From contig AP017308.1 in the NCBI GenBank assembly GCA_001548435.1, positions 5,837,030 to 5,901,029 of the forward strand: a stretch of DNA of 64,000 nt. Reading direction: 5' to 3'. Position numbers and translations under genes: made by a program. The notes beneath the pieces are model-generated. The model did not search any database, had not been told where the DNA came from, and saw nothing but the letters and a program-made list of their open reading frames with translations. Positions 54,924 to 62,845 of the stretch are shown in pieces. The DNA comes from Leptolyngbya sp. NIES-3755. GTDB lineage: Bacteria > Cyanobacteriota > Cyanobacteriia > Leptolyngbyales > Leptolyngbyaceae. How positions within the stretch are numbered: the first letter of the stretch is position 1; the number at the start of each line of letters is the position of its first letter.

Positions 54924-54998
54924 CATGAGGCTGAAGTCCTGATTTTTACATAGGTCTGGAGTCCTAGAGGTATTTTAAGATAGGACTCTAGTCCCATC
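54924..54998 (-). promoter_or_regulatory. Operator array B (GGACTNNAGTCC-type sites)
   Basis: GGTCTGGAGTCC (54953-54964) and GGACTCTAGTCC (54983-54994) are 30 bp apart; a degenerate site AGGCTGAAGTCC (54928-54939) is 25 bp upstream of the first. The array has the same CATGAGG-led left part and spacing as array C. It precedes the glycine-zipper gene, 59 bp from its GTG. Confidence 0.78.
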
Positions 54999-55228
54999 CA
55001 TTATTCTGAGATCGTGGCAGTAAGGTCAATGCAGAGCTTCTCTAAAAAGCTAACGGGCACAATCACCGGACACAAATAGCATTTACAACTCACTGATCGC
55101 TTGACTTTGCTCCAATGAATTGGGATTGTTGGGCGGTTCGCACGTTAAAAACTTTTTAGCTCTAGGTGTTACGAAACGATGGTTTATTACGACATACCAG
55201 TAGAAGCCTATCCCCAAGGAGTCTATGG

Positions 55229-55828
55229 ATGAATTTTCTCTCACTTTACCAGCCCAGTCCGAGGCGGACAGACTCTGCTATGCAGTCGGATGAGACTTTA
55301 CCTCAAATCGCACAACGCGACTCAGCCGCATTTGCTGAACTTTACCGCCGAAACCTCAGAGCAGTCTACCGTTACCATTTCTCAAGAGTGAGTAATATCG
55401 ATGATGCTCAAGATTTGACGGCTCAAACGTTTTTGGCAGCCCAAGAAGCAATCTCAAGCTTTCAAGGGCGAGGAAAGTTCTTAACCTGGTTGATGGGCAT
55501 TGCCTCTCGTAAGGCTGCTGATTACTTCCGTCGTAAACGGATTACTTTACCGTTAGAAGCAGCAAGGCAGGTCGAAGATCACTCAATTGCACCCGAAGCA
55601 TTTGCCAATCAGCAATTGTCTTTAGAGCAGGTTGCTCAAGCATTGCGTCATCTCACTGCTGATCGAGCCGAAGCGATCGCTCTGCAAATCTTTAGTGGGT
55701 TGAGCGTTGCTGAAGTCGGGCAGATCATGGGGAAAAGCGAGGCGGCTGTCAAAATGCTCGTTTGTCGCGCCCTGAAGGATCTCCGTAAACATCTAGAAAC
55801 AACTTGTGAGTCACCCGATGAATTCTAA
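55229..55828 (+). CDS. ECF-type RNA polymerase sigma factor
   Basis: 199 aa from the ATG at 55229, AAGGAG seven bases before. Sigma-2 spans about 30-95 (FAELYRRNLRAVYRYHFSR, DLTAQTFLAAQEA) and sigma-4 about 135-190 (LSVAEVGQIMGKSEAAVKML). No sigma-1 or sigma-3, as in ECF factors. The stop overlaps the anti-sigma start by 11 bp. It should turn on a regulon in response to envelope signals. Confidence 0.92.
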   Translation: MNFLSLYQPSPRRTDSAMQSDETLPQIAQRDSAAFAELYRRNLRAVYRYHFSRVSNIDDAQDLTAQTFLAAQEAISSFQGRGKFLTWLMGIASRKAADYFRRKRITLPLEAARQVEDHSIAPEAFANQQLSLEQVAQALRHLTADRAEAIALQIFSGLSVAEVGQIMGKSEAAVKMLVCRALKDLRKHLETTCESPDEF

Positions 55829-56444
55829 ACCCAATCAATCTCGTTCATTTTCTCAAGCAGATGCCGATCTGTTATCTCGTTTGAGCGATCTCGCAAAAAC
55901 CATTGAGCCGGAGTCAATCTTCCAGGCTGAACTTGAAACTAAACTGCTACAAGCTCATCGTGCCAATTCACCCACGAATCGATCCAAAGGAGCCAATCGA
56001 ATGACCGTTAAATTTCGTGGGTTCGATCGTCGCACTTCACTCGTTGCTGGGTCATGTGTTGCACTCTCAATTGCTTTGATGATTCCCGCCTTCAGGTCAA
56101 GGCAAGTTACGGAATGGCTCAGCGCAATGCTCAACTCGACCGTGGCATCAAAAGTAAATGCACAGACCATTGCTAGCGCACAGGCAGCAGGACAAATCAT
56201 CTTTCGAGCAGATGCGACTGAGTATAATGAGAAGACTCAAAAGGTTCGGGGAATTGGCAACGCCTCTTTCGTGTATCCAGAAGCGCAAATTCAGGCAAAG
56301 GCTGAGGAGCTTCAGTTTGTCTCTACATCAGACAAAATTTCTCTCCTCGGTAACGTTCAAATTTCTCAGAAGGGAGAAACTTTACGAGGCAAACAAGCCA
56401 TTTGTTCACTTGAGCAGAAGCAGTGTACCGTGACACAAAAGTAA
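55818..56444 (+). CDS. Anti-sigma factor with LptA/OstA-like periplasmic domain
   Basis: 208 aa from the ATG at 55818. Residues 1-70 are a cytosolic helical part (FSQADADLLSRLSDLAKTIEPE) fit for binding sigma; one helix spans about 74-91. The periplasmic part (about 126-204) has the repeated pattern of LptA/OstA beta-jellyroll proteins (IIFRADATEYN, VRGIGNASFVY, ISLLGNVQISQKGETLRG). LptA carries LPS across the periplasm, so the domain may read LPS transport. The fusion of an anti-sigma with this domain is unusual; the link is inferred from sequence pattern alone. Confidence 0.72.
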   Translation: MNSKPNQSRSFSQADADLLSRLSDLAKTIEPESIFQAELETKLLQAHRANSPTNRSKGANRMTVKFRGFDRRTSLVAGSCVALSIALMIPAFRSRQVTEWLSAMLNSTVASKVNAQTIASAQAAGQIIFRADATEYNEKTQKVRGIGNASFVYPEAQIQAKAEELQFVSTSDKISLLGNVQISQKGETLRGKQAICSLEQKQCTVTQK

Positions 56445-56460
56445 GCTTCTTCGAGATTAT

Positions 56461-56500
56461 AAAATCTCTCAGGTAATGCTTAATGTTCCTGAGAGATTTT
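56461..56500. terminator. Strong bidirectional terminator after the anti-sigma gene
   Basis: AAAATCTCTCAGG (56461-56473) and CCTGAGAGATTTT (56488-56500) pair over 13 bp around a 14-nt loop, with A and T tracts on both flanks. It lies between the convergent anti-sigma and ATPase genes and can end both. Confidence 0.88.
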
Positions 56501-56537
56501 CTATTTTCAACTACGAGAGTTCTGCCTTGGAGTCCAC

Positions 56538-57230
56538 TCAATTCGTATCAATCGGGATCAACACTCGACCATCTTTGAACCAAATGACGCGCTGAGTCGA
56601 TCGAGCAACTTCTGGCTCATGCGTCACCATGATTACCGTCATTCCACTCGCATTCAATTCTGTGAAAATGTTCAAAATCTCCTGGGTGGTCGTGGAATCA
56701 AGCGCCCCAGTCAGTTCATCTGCAAGCAGTAGGACTGGACGATTAACGATCGCTCTTGCAATTGCCACCCGTTGCTGCTGTCCGCCTGATAGTTGCGTCG
56801 GTCTATTCTGTAATCGCTGCTCTAACCCGACTTTGATTAAGGCTTCCGTTGCTCGATCGCGTCTCTCCGGCAAAGGAACATTGGCATAAATCAGCGGTAG
56901 CATCACATTCTCCAGCGCTGTTAATTGCGGGAGTAAATGGAACTGCTGAAACACAAAGCCTAACTTCTGATTACGAATGTGAGCTAAAGCGCGATCTCTC
57001 AGTTGAGCAACGTCCTCTCCATTTAGAAAGTAGCGTCCGGTTGTCGGTCGATCGAGACAACCAATCATGTTCATCATCGTCGATTTACCAGAACCAGATG
57101 CACCCATAATTGAGCAGTATTCGCCCTGCTCAATGGTCAAATCAATTCCTGCTAAGGCATGAACAGTCGTATCTCCGATTCCGTAGATTTTAGACACTGC
57201 TTCTAGATGAATAATCGTAGACTGTGACAT
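56538..57230 (-). CDS. MacB/LolD-type ABC ATPase
   Basis: 230 aa: Walker A GASGSGKST, Q-loop FVFQQFHLLPQ, signature LSGGQQQRVAIARA, Walker B LLADELTGALD, H-loop VTHEPEV. The subtype is that of LolD and MacB ATPases, which serve permeases with a single FtsX-like core. The ATPase-less MacB permease at 48374 lacks a partner, so the two may pair across 7 kb. Its own start is at 57230, facing the tautomerase gene. Confidence 0.92.
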   Translation of the reverse strand: MSQSTIIHLEAVSKIYGIGDTTVHALAGIDLTIEQGEYCSIMGASGSGKSTMMNMIGCLDRPTTGRYFLNGEDVAQLRDRALAHIRNQKLGFVFQQFHLLPQLTALENVMLPLIYANVPLPERRDRATEALIKVGLEQRLQNRPTQLSGGQQQRVAIARAIVNRPVLLLADELTGALDSTTTQEILNIFTELNASGMTVIMVTHEPEVARSTQRVIWFKDGRVLIPIDTN

Positions 57231-57276
57231 AATTTAGCTCTTCGGATCTAGATAAACACCAACATAGGAAAACATA

Positions 57277-57480
57277 ATGCCGTACATCAATATTCAGATT
57301 ACACAAGGAGCAACGAGAGCGCAGAAAGCTCAACTGGTTCAGGAAGTAACTGCTTCACTCGTCCGCATTCTGGGCAAGAAACCAGAGCACACCCACATTG
57401 TTATCCAGGAGATTGCTGAGGAAAACTGGGGCTTCTCTGGTCTCTTAACCGATGATTGGAAAGAACAACAGCAACAGTAG
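57277..57480 (+). CDS. 4-oxalocrotonate tautomerase family enzyme
   Basis: 67 aa with the catalytic N-terminal proline right after the initiator Met (MPYINIQIT) and the family helix TRAQKAQLVQEVTASLVRIL. Forms hexamers; substrate unknown. Divergent from the ATPase gene. Confidence 0.88.
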   Translation: MPYINIQITQGATRAQKAQLVQEVTASLVRILGKKPEHTHIVIQEIAEENWGFSGLLTDDWKEQQQQ

Positions 57481-57623
57481 GGGCAGTGATTGAATCTATC
57501 GATCGTCACAACCCACCAAGCCCACATTCACAACAAGTAGAAACACCGAAATTCGTGCTCTCACTGTTATTTATCCTTCTACATTAGAACAACTCAAATC
57601 TACGATCGAGTAAGCACAATTCA

Positions 57624-57697
57624 CATGAGGCGGAAGTCCTATTTTGCTCATAGGTCTACAGTCCTAGACGCGATCGCAATCTAGGACTAGAGTCCCA
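57624..57697 (+). promoter_or_regulatory. Operator array C (GGACTNNAGTCC-type sites) upstream of the two-component genes
   Basis: GGTCTACAGTCC (57653-57664) and GGACTAGAGTCC (57684-57695) are 31 bp apart, with a degenerate site AGGCGGAAGTCC (57628-57639) 25 bp ahead. It begins CATGAGGC as array B does. It ends 56 bp before the histidine kinase ATG, so the two-component system may regulate itself. The minus-strand ATPase gene could also be reached across the tautomerase gene. Confidence 0.78.
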
Positions 57698-57753
57698 AGC
57701 GCAAATGATTGGGAATGTGATAGAAGAGGGTCAAGTTCTCCACTTCGACTCCA

Positions 57754-59190
57754 ATGTTCAAACGTCTTGTTGTGATCAAATCTTGGCTGCATTTACAACC
57801 GCATCCGTTTCGGCTGTTGTTGTATTTAGAGTGGATTTTACTCGGACTCTCGACATTCAAAATCTTTGGCTTTCCAGCCTGGTTCCAACCTTCACTTTGG
57901 GACGGGAAAACTCACAGTTGGGGTAGACCTGCATTTTGGAATGGCTCAGAACACTTTGCACAAATCAGCGTCAAGCCTACCGATGCCGTCACGATTTTGA
58001 GTCTTTTACTCGCGTTTGGACTGATGGGATTTGGACTCCCGACTACAAAGATTGGCAAGTGGATTTATACGTCTGTTGCTTTAGGGATTCTAGGCGCGAT
58101 CGCAACCGTTCAAGGCTGGGGACTCGATTCTCTTTCGCCCTTATTTCTGATTGTTCTACTCCGCAGTTGCCTGATGTTTCAGAAGCGCGATCGCTGGATC
58201 ATGGCAGGCTTAATGTGGTGCATCTATCCGATTACCTTATTTCCGTTCCTGCTCGTTTGGGTGCTGCTGCATCCTGCCATTCGTTCTAAAGCAGAATTTG
58301 CATCCTCGGATTGGCTCACATTTCTACCCAATGGTGGCGCTCGGCTGAATGCTGAATTTAGTCCAGAACAAATGAACAAGTTCTTTGCCTTTGTTCAAGA
58401 TTTCATTCTGTTCTTATTAGCAGATAGTTTACTTTCTTTCGGATTGATTCTCGTGTTTGTGCTGCTGATTGTTAGCTCTGTTGTGAATGAGCGCAATGGG
58501 CGACGTAAACTCGCACAGGCACACGAGCAGCTTTATCAGTATTCGATTCAGATCGAAGACCAAGCAACCTTGCAAGAACGCACTCGCATTGCTCGCGATA
58601 TTCATGACTCTCTAGGGCATCTACTGACCACTCAGAATGTGCTGCTGCAAAATGCCTCTCTTTCCCTAGAGTCTGATCCAAACGAAGCAAAGACCTTTCT
58701 TGATCAAAGCCGCCAAATCTCATCCGATGCCCTGAGAGAGCTACGGCAATCGATCAAACTGCTGCGCTCTGACCCGATGGAAGGTCGATCGCTCAGTGAC
58801 GCGATCGCATCTCTCGCTCAAGACTTTCACCGCGCCACAGGTCTACGTCCAACTGTCCGTATCGACACCCCAATCACGTTACCGACTCGAATTCAAATCG
58901 CAACCTACCGCATCATCGAAGAAGCTCTAACCAACATCCAGAAATATAGCAATGCTACTCAAGTCACCGTTCAACTTAAACTAGAATCGACTCAAAAAAC
59001 GTGTCATCTTTTACTACAAATCGAGGATAATGGGCAGGGGTTCCAAATTGAACAGAATGCGACTGGATTTGGACTACGCGGAATGCAAGAGCGGGCTGAA
59101 AGCTTGAGCGGAACTTTCGCGATCGTCACTTCTCCCGGAGCAGGTTGCAAAGTGTGTGCATCGTTTCCACTCCCTCAAGTCATTTTATGA
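57754..59190 (+). CDS. NarL/LiaS-type sensor histidine kinase
   Basis: 478 aa: about five hydrophobic helices in the first 250 residues with one short extracytoplasmic loop, a coiled coil, DHp with phospho-His284 in RIARDIHDSLGH, and a HATPase domain (IIEEALTNIQKYSNA, IEDNGQGF, GFGLRGMQERAE). No PAS, HAMP or GAF. This class pairs with LuxR-type regulators and often senses the membrane. The stop overlaps the regulator start by 4 bp. Confidence 0.92.
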   Translation: MFKRLVVIKSWLHLQPHPFRLLLYLEWILLGLSTFKIFGFPAWFQPSLWDGKTHSWGRPAFWNGSEHFAQISVKPTDAVTILSLLLAFGLMGFGLPTTKIGKWIYTSVALGILGAIATVQGWGLDSLSPLFLIVLLRSCLMFQKRDRWIMAGLMWCIYPITLFPFLLVWVLLHPAIRSKAEFASSDWLTFLPNGGARLNAEFSPEQMNKFFAFVQDFILFLLADSLLSFGLILVFVLLIVSSVVNERNGRRKLAQAHEQLYQYSIQIEDQATLQERTRIARDIHDSLGHLLTTQNVLLQNASLSLESDPNEAKTFLDQSRQISSDALRELRQSIKLLRSDPMEGRSLSDAIASLAQDFHRATGLRPTVRIDTPITLPTRIQIATYRIIEEALTNIQKYSNATQVTVQLKLESTQKTCHLLLQIEDNGQGFQIEQNATGFGLRGMQERAESLSGTFAIVTSPGAGCKVCASFPLPQVIL

Positions 59191-59831
59191 TTCGCTTACT
59201 ACTCGTTGAAGATCAGATCATTCTTCGCCAAGGACTCAAACGTTTGCTAGAGGCGCAACCCGATCTGCAAGTCGTGGGCGAAGCAGAGAATGGACAGTCT
59301 GCGGTAGAACAAGCAGCACAGCTTCAACCTGATCTAATTTTGATGGATGTGCGGATGCCCGTGATGGATGGAGTGACGGCAACTCAAATCATCTGCGATC
59401 GACATCCCCAAATCAAAATCGTCATCTTCACGACCTTCGATGATGATGCGTATGTCGCGCAAGCCATTCAACAGGGTGCGATCGGTTATTTGCTAAAAGA
59501 TACACCTGCGGAAGATTTAGCTCATGCGCTCCGAGCCGCATACAAAGGCTACACCCAGCTTGCACCGGGATTGATGAAAAAAGTCGTCTCCTACTCGCCT
59601 CCCAGTCAGCCTCTATCACAGTCGGATAGCTTGGCAACTCTGACTCCACGAGAACGAGAAGTACTAAGCTTGATTGCAACTGGGGCGAACAATCGCGAGA
59701 TTGCTGAGATTCTGTGTATCACTGAAAAGACAGTAAAGAATCATGTTACCAGTATTTTGAGTCGCTTGAATTTGCGCGATCGGACTCAAGCCGCTGTGTT
59801 TGCTCATTCTGCCGCTCTACCCGAATCTTGA
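59187..59831 (+). CDS. LuxR/NarL-family response regulator
   Basis: 214 aa starting at ATG 59187 (the open frame to 59145 adds 14 residues within the kinase gene). Receiver with Asp54 in ILMDVRMP; LuxR helix-turn-helix in the last 65 residues (LTPREREVLSLIATGANNREIAEIL, KTVKNHVTSIL). LiaR- and DesR-like regulators bind dyad sites in dimers, which would fit arrays A-C. Translationally coupled to the kinase. Confidence 0.93.
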   Translation: MIRLLLVEDQIILRQGLKRLLEAQPDLQVVGEAENGQSAVEQAAQLQPDLILMDVRMPVMDGVTATQIICDRHPQIKIVIFTTFDDDAYVAQAIQQGAIGYLLKDTPAEDLAHALRAAYKGYTQLAPGLMKKVVSYSPPSQPLSQSDSLATLTPREREVLSLIATGANNREIAEILCITEKTVKNHVTSILSRLNLRDRTQAAVFAHSAALPES

Positions 59832-59871
59832 GAAAGTAATTTAGCCGTTCGATTGATACTTTGCAGCAATG

Positions 59872-60591
59872 ACGATCGCTTGATAAATGCTCGGCGGATA
59901 CTCCGCTAAACGATTGCTCAGACTGCCCTAGCCAGATTGCAAGATGGCGCGATGCCCGTGAGCGCGATCGCGTTCAAAACCAGATTTGCGGTTTCCTCTG
60001 GGTTGCGACTTCTCATACTGCCAAACCCGACCTACACAGCGACCCTCTTTGTAGAAAATCTACTAAGGCTGCGGGTGGAATCCAACCAGGCGCTTCATCC
60101 AAAAACCAATATCCAGTGACATGAGTATTATGCCAATCAGAGGGTTGAGCAATAATGGATAGACTGAAACCATAGAGAACCGGATAACGCTGCAAATAAG
60201 CTGAATTGTAAAGTCCCCAAAATGGAGCAGCGGGCAAACCTAGCACCTGCTGTCGCGCTAATCGATCGCCTGTCCGAGAACCCTGCCACATGATCTGTCG
60301 GAATAGATGGTGGGACAACCAATTTACAAATCCGCCAAGTTTGGAAATGGACTGAGGAAAAAGAACAGCAGGAAAGCGGGTCGTCGGGGTGAACGGAAAG
60401 ATATACGCCTGAATCAATGGCAGTTTCAACTTTTCGGCAAGGGCGAGACTGATGAGGAGTCCTCCTACACCGACCAGCAGCAGATCTATCCCCTGACAAG
60501 CGGCTAATCCACCCTCTGCCCACTCGATCGCGGCACGCTGGGAAGCTTTCGAGGTATGGGCATTGATGGCAAGAAAATTTCGGCGCTGCAT
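59872..60591 (-). pseudogene. UGT-type (GT1) glycosyltransferase, broken by nonsense and frameshift mutations
   Basis: Residues read from 60591 down look like the middle of a sterol/zeaxanthin-type UDP-glucosyltransferase (CQGIDLLLVGVGGLLISLALAE, VTGYWFLDEAPGWIP). The next family block VYVGFGSMRSR is in another frame, with Tyr replaced by a TAG stop. Farther on, SGWGSL has TAG for Trp. At least two nonsense changes and two frame changes are visible. The 5' part (first third) is missing at the IS1 side. Confidence 0.75.
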
Positions 60592-60599
60592 AATAGAGA

Positions 60600-61085
60600 G
60601 ATGAATTAAGGTAATTCTCAATGCAGTGCCCCGAATGCCAATCGACTCACATCCGCAAGAATGGAAAACGCAAAGGCAAGCAAAATCACATCTGTGTCAA
60701 CTGCGGACGACAGTTTATCGACAGCTACGATCCGCCGAAAGGTTACTCGGAGGAAGTCAAACGCGAATGCCTGCTGATGTACACCAACGGCATGGGATTT
60801 CGGGCAATTGAAAGAGTCAAAGGCGTACATCACACCACATTAATCTACTGGGTCAAGCAAGTGAGTGAGCAATTGCCAAAAGCTTATGCTCCAGATCAAA
60901 TCCCAGAGGTTGGCGAACTCGAAACGGTTGTCGGCTCGAAAAAAACAAAGTCTGGATCTCGACGGCAGTAGACGATTTCAAAGCCGGGATTTTAGGTTGG
61001 GGGGTCGGTAACCATCGTGCTGTCACCTTTGAACCGCTATCGAAGACAGTTGAACAGTGGCAATGCTATTTCTACGTCAAATTAG
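60600..61085 (+). mobile_element. IS1-family element, 3' truncated
   Basis: Holds an InsA-like zinc-finger gene and part of InsB in the -1 frame. The reading ends in CYFYVK at about 61083, well short of the 230 residues of InsAB, and no terminal inverted repeats were seen, so the borders given are approximate. It interrupts or abuts the dead glycosyltransferase and is therefore probably the source of its truncation. Confidence 0.75.
60621..61083 (+). CDS. IS1-family transposase InsA-InsB' with programmed -1 frameshift
   Basis: Frame 0 (60621-60971, 116 aa) starts with two CxxC pairs (CPECQ, CVNCG) and a helix-turn-helix (GYSEEVKRECLLMYTNGMGFRAI). At 60939-60946 a run of seven A and a C gives an AAAAAAC slippery site; a -1 shift reads on as KKNKVWISTAVDDFKAGILGWGVG, typical InsB. 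The remaining two-thirds of the catalytic domain is deleted, so the fusion is inactive. Confidence 0.8.
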
Positions 61086-61176
61086 TAGTGGAAGTTAGAA
61101 GCAAGCCCATCACTCTGACTCACTGGAAAAGTAGGGAATAGAGTCAAATTCTACTTTAAGTTCCGAAATTGCTCAG

Positions 61177-61281
61177 TTATATTCCATCGTACCTTTTCGG
61201 GTCTTTTTTCTGTTTCTTCGTATCTTGAGAGTTTGCTTTCGGCTTTTTAGCTTCTCTATTGCCTTTTTTCTCTTTCGTCAT
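61177..61281 (-). CDS. 34-aa Lys-rich small protein
   Basis: ATG at 61281 with GGAGAAAAGGG just before it, stop TAA at 61177. The product MTKEKKGNREAKKPK... is rich in Lys, Glu, Gln and Asp with no hydrophobic core and ends KKDPKRYDGI. The opening (xKGNREAKKPK) is a pattern I recognise from widespread short bacterial proteins of unknown role. It is below the usual length cut-off and would be missed by common gene callers. Confidence 0.65.
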   Translation of the reverse strand: MTKEKKGNREAKKPKANSQDTKKQKKDPKRYDGI

Positions 61282-61323
61282 TCCCTTTTCTCCAATTGAA
61301 AGTTCTTGTATCTTAGTAGCTAA

Positions 61324-61555
61324 CTAAGTACCCAAGTCATTAGCAAATCCCAAAAAATCGTTATAAGTGCTGTCCAATGGCAGCTTTGCTTCTTTTAAGG
61401 TTGTTCCACTCAGGTTAGTTCCTTTCAAATAACTCAGCTCCAATTAGCTTTGCCCCAACCAGCTTTGCCTCTGTCAAGCAGGCGTGAACGAGTTTGACAT
61501 GACTAAAATCTCGTTGCCCTGTTGCATAGAGTTCTACAATTTCTTGAGCATTCAT
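61324..61555 (-). pseudogene. Pentapeptide-repeat protein, frameshifted
   Basis: From the ATG at 61555 the start MNAQEIVELYATGQRDFSHV is typical of cyanobacterial pentapeptide-repeat proteins; AKLVGAKLIGAEL units follow. The frame then ends in TAA, while the units KGTNLSGTTLKEAKL continue in a shifted frame to a TAG at 61324. One small deletion explains this. Confidence 0.72.
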
Positions 61556-61571
61556 ATTTCCCCTCCTTGGC

Positions 61572-61769
61572 TTAACGATTAGTGAGATTTGGCTCCAATT
61601 CCCATTCCTGCCTTAGAAGCATTAAATACATCGTTTTCTGGGCTAGAATGAGCCGATGCTGCACAATCAGAAATTCTTGAGCTTGCTCACGGGACATCCG
61701 GCGAGCTTGATCGGTGAACTCTATGAGGCTGAATTCTTGCTCTAGCGTAAGTTCGATCGATGGATTCAT
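61572..61769 (-). CDS. nblA: NblA-like phycobilisome degradation adaptor
   Basis: 65 aa of the NblA/Ycf18 type: two helices, opening MNPSIELTLEQEFSLIEF and RMSREQAQEFLIVQHRLIL, the pattern seen in NblA. These small dimers bind phycobiliprotein and ClpC and start phycobilisome breakdown under starvation. The C-terminal LLRQEWELEPN is longer than in common NblA. AGAGAT lies before the ATG. Neighbours are also light- or nutrient-linked. Confidence 0.85.
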   Translation of the reverse strand: MNPSIELTLEQEFSLIEFTDQARRMSREQAQEFLIVQHRLILAQKTMYLMLLRQEWELEPNLTNR

Positions 61770-61957
61770 ACTGATCTCTAATAACCCTGGTTAAGATAAA
61801 AACTGCGAGCCAACTGACTAGGCAACGTGAAGTCGTAGTTCTAAAGTGATTGAATGAATAGAAAACTCTCACCCGATTACGTGGAGACAAGGGCGAGAGT
61901 TGAAAGTGATTCAGCTACTGTGACTGAATCTCTGGATGTTTACTCCTCAACATTTAC

Positions 61958-62359
61958 TTACGCAGGCATAAGTACCGTATCGATAATGTGAATGACACCA
62001 TTGTCTGCCGCCACATCGGGGGATGTTACCTGAGATTCATTGATCTTAACTCCGTTCGAGGCATCGATTTTTACATCTGAACCTTGAACTGTTTTCGCTG
62101 ACTTCAGCTTAGTCACATCAGCCGCCATGACTTTACCAGACACGACATGATAGGTGAGAATTTTCTTGAGTTGCGGAATGTCTTTTAGCAATCCATCTAC
62201 AGTGCCTTCTGGCAATTTGGCAAACGCCTCATCTGTGGGTGCAAACACTGTGAATGGACCTGCACCTTTGAGAGTTTCGACCAGACCCGCAGCTTTGAGA
62301 GCAGCAGCTAGAGTATTGAAAGAACCAGCTTTGACAGCAGTATCAACGATATCAGCCAT
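61958..62359 (-). CDS. Fasciclin-domain protein
   Basis: 133 aa from the ATG at 62359, which has AAGGTGA five bases before; one FAS1 domain ([62 protein letters not shown]). No signal peptide is apparent. Cyanobacterial FAS1 proteins are thought to act in adhesion or surface binding. Confidence 0.92.
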   Translation of the reverse strand: MADIVDTAVKAGSFNTLAAALKAAGLVETLKGAGPFTVFAPTDEAFAKLPEGTVDGLLKDIPQLKKILTYHVVSGKVMAADVTKLKSAKTVQGSDVKIDASNGVKINESQVTSPDVAADNGVIHIIDTVLMPA

Positions 62360-62528
62360 GAATTTCACCTTTTACTTGTTACTTGCTAACGCTGATTACG
62401 CCAACAATTCAAGTATGGCAGCCTGATGTTTGAGTTTGTGTTTGAATTGTTGCTTGAGCCATCTTCTACGACTTATGACTTAGTGCGTAATGAATAAGTC
62501 TCTTTAACGATAGAGCTGATCGATCGAT

Positions 62529-62825
62529 TCAATCAAATAATCCTTCTACTGTTTGACGAAATGCAATCAGAGCATGAGTTGATTGATATTGCTTCAGATC
62601 TTCTAGTAATTGGTCAGAAATTTCTGAGGTGACGATCGTTTTGAGTTCAATGTTGGTGTTGTACCCTGCGATGTCTCCCATTCTTTTCCCATGACTTCCC
62701 CCACCTTGTGCTGGAATGATCGTATAGCCAGACACTCCTAATTTTGAGAGCAGGCGGATGAGTCTCTCCTGCAAAACAGCCTCACCGATGATTGTGACCA
62801 GAACACCTTGAGCTAAAGTAGCCAT
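62529..62825 (-). CDS. PII-like signalling protein
   Basis: 98 aa from the ATG at 62825. A ferredoxin-like fold with the PII-style order: strand VLVTIIGEAVLQERLIRLLSK, GVSGYTIIPAQGGGSHGK and IELKTIVTSEISDQLLEDLKQY. It resembles SbtB-like and other CPII proteins more than true GlnB: the T loop is short and the canonical GlnB motifs are not seen. It may sense adenylates or carbon status. It follows the receiver-like gene. Confidence 0.75.
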   Translation of the reverse strand: MATLAQGVLVTIIGEAVLQERLIRLLSKLGVSGYTIIPAQGGGSHGKRMGDIAGYNTNIELKTIVTSEISDQLLEDLKQYQSTHALIAFRQTVEGLFD

Positions 62826-62845
62826 ATCATTTCTTCTCCAATGTT

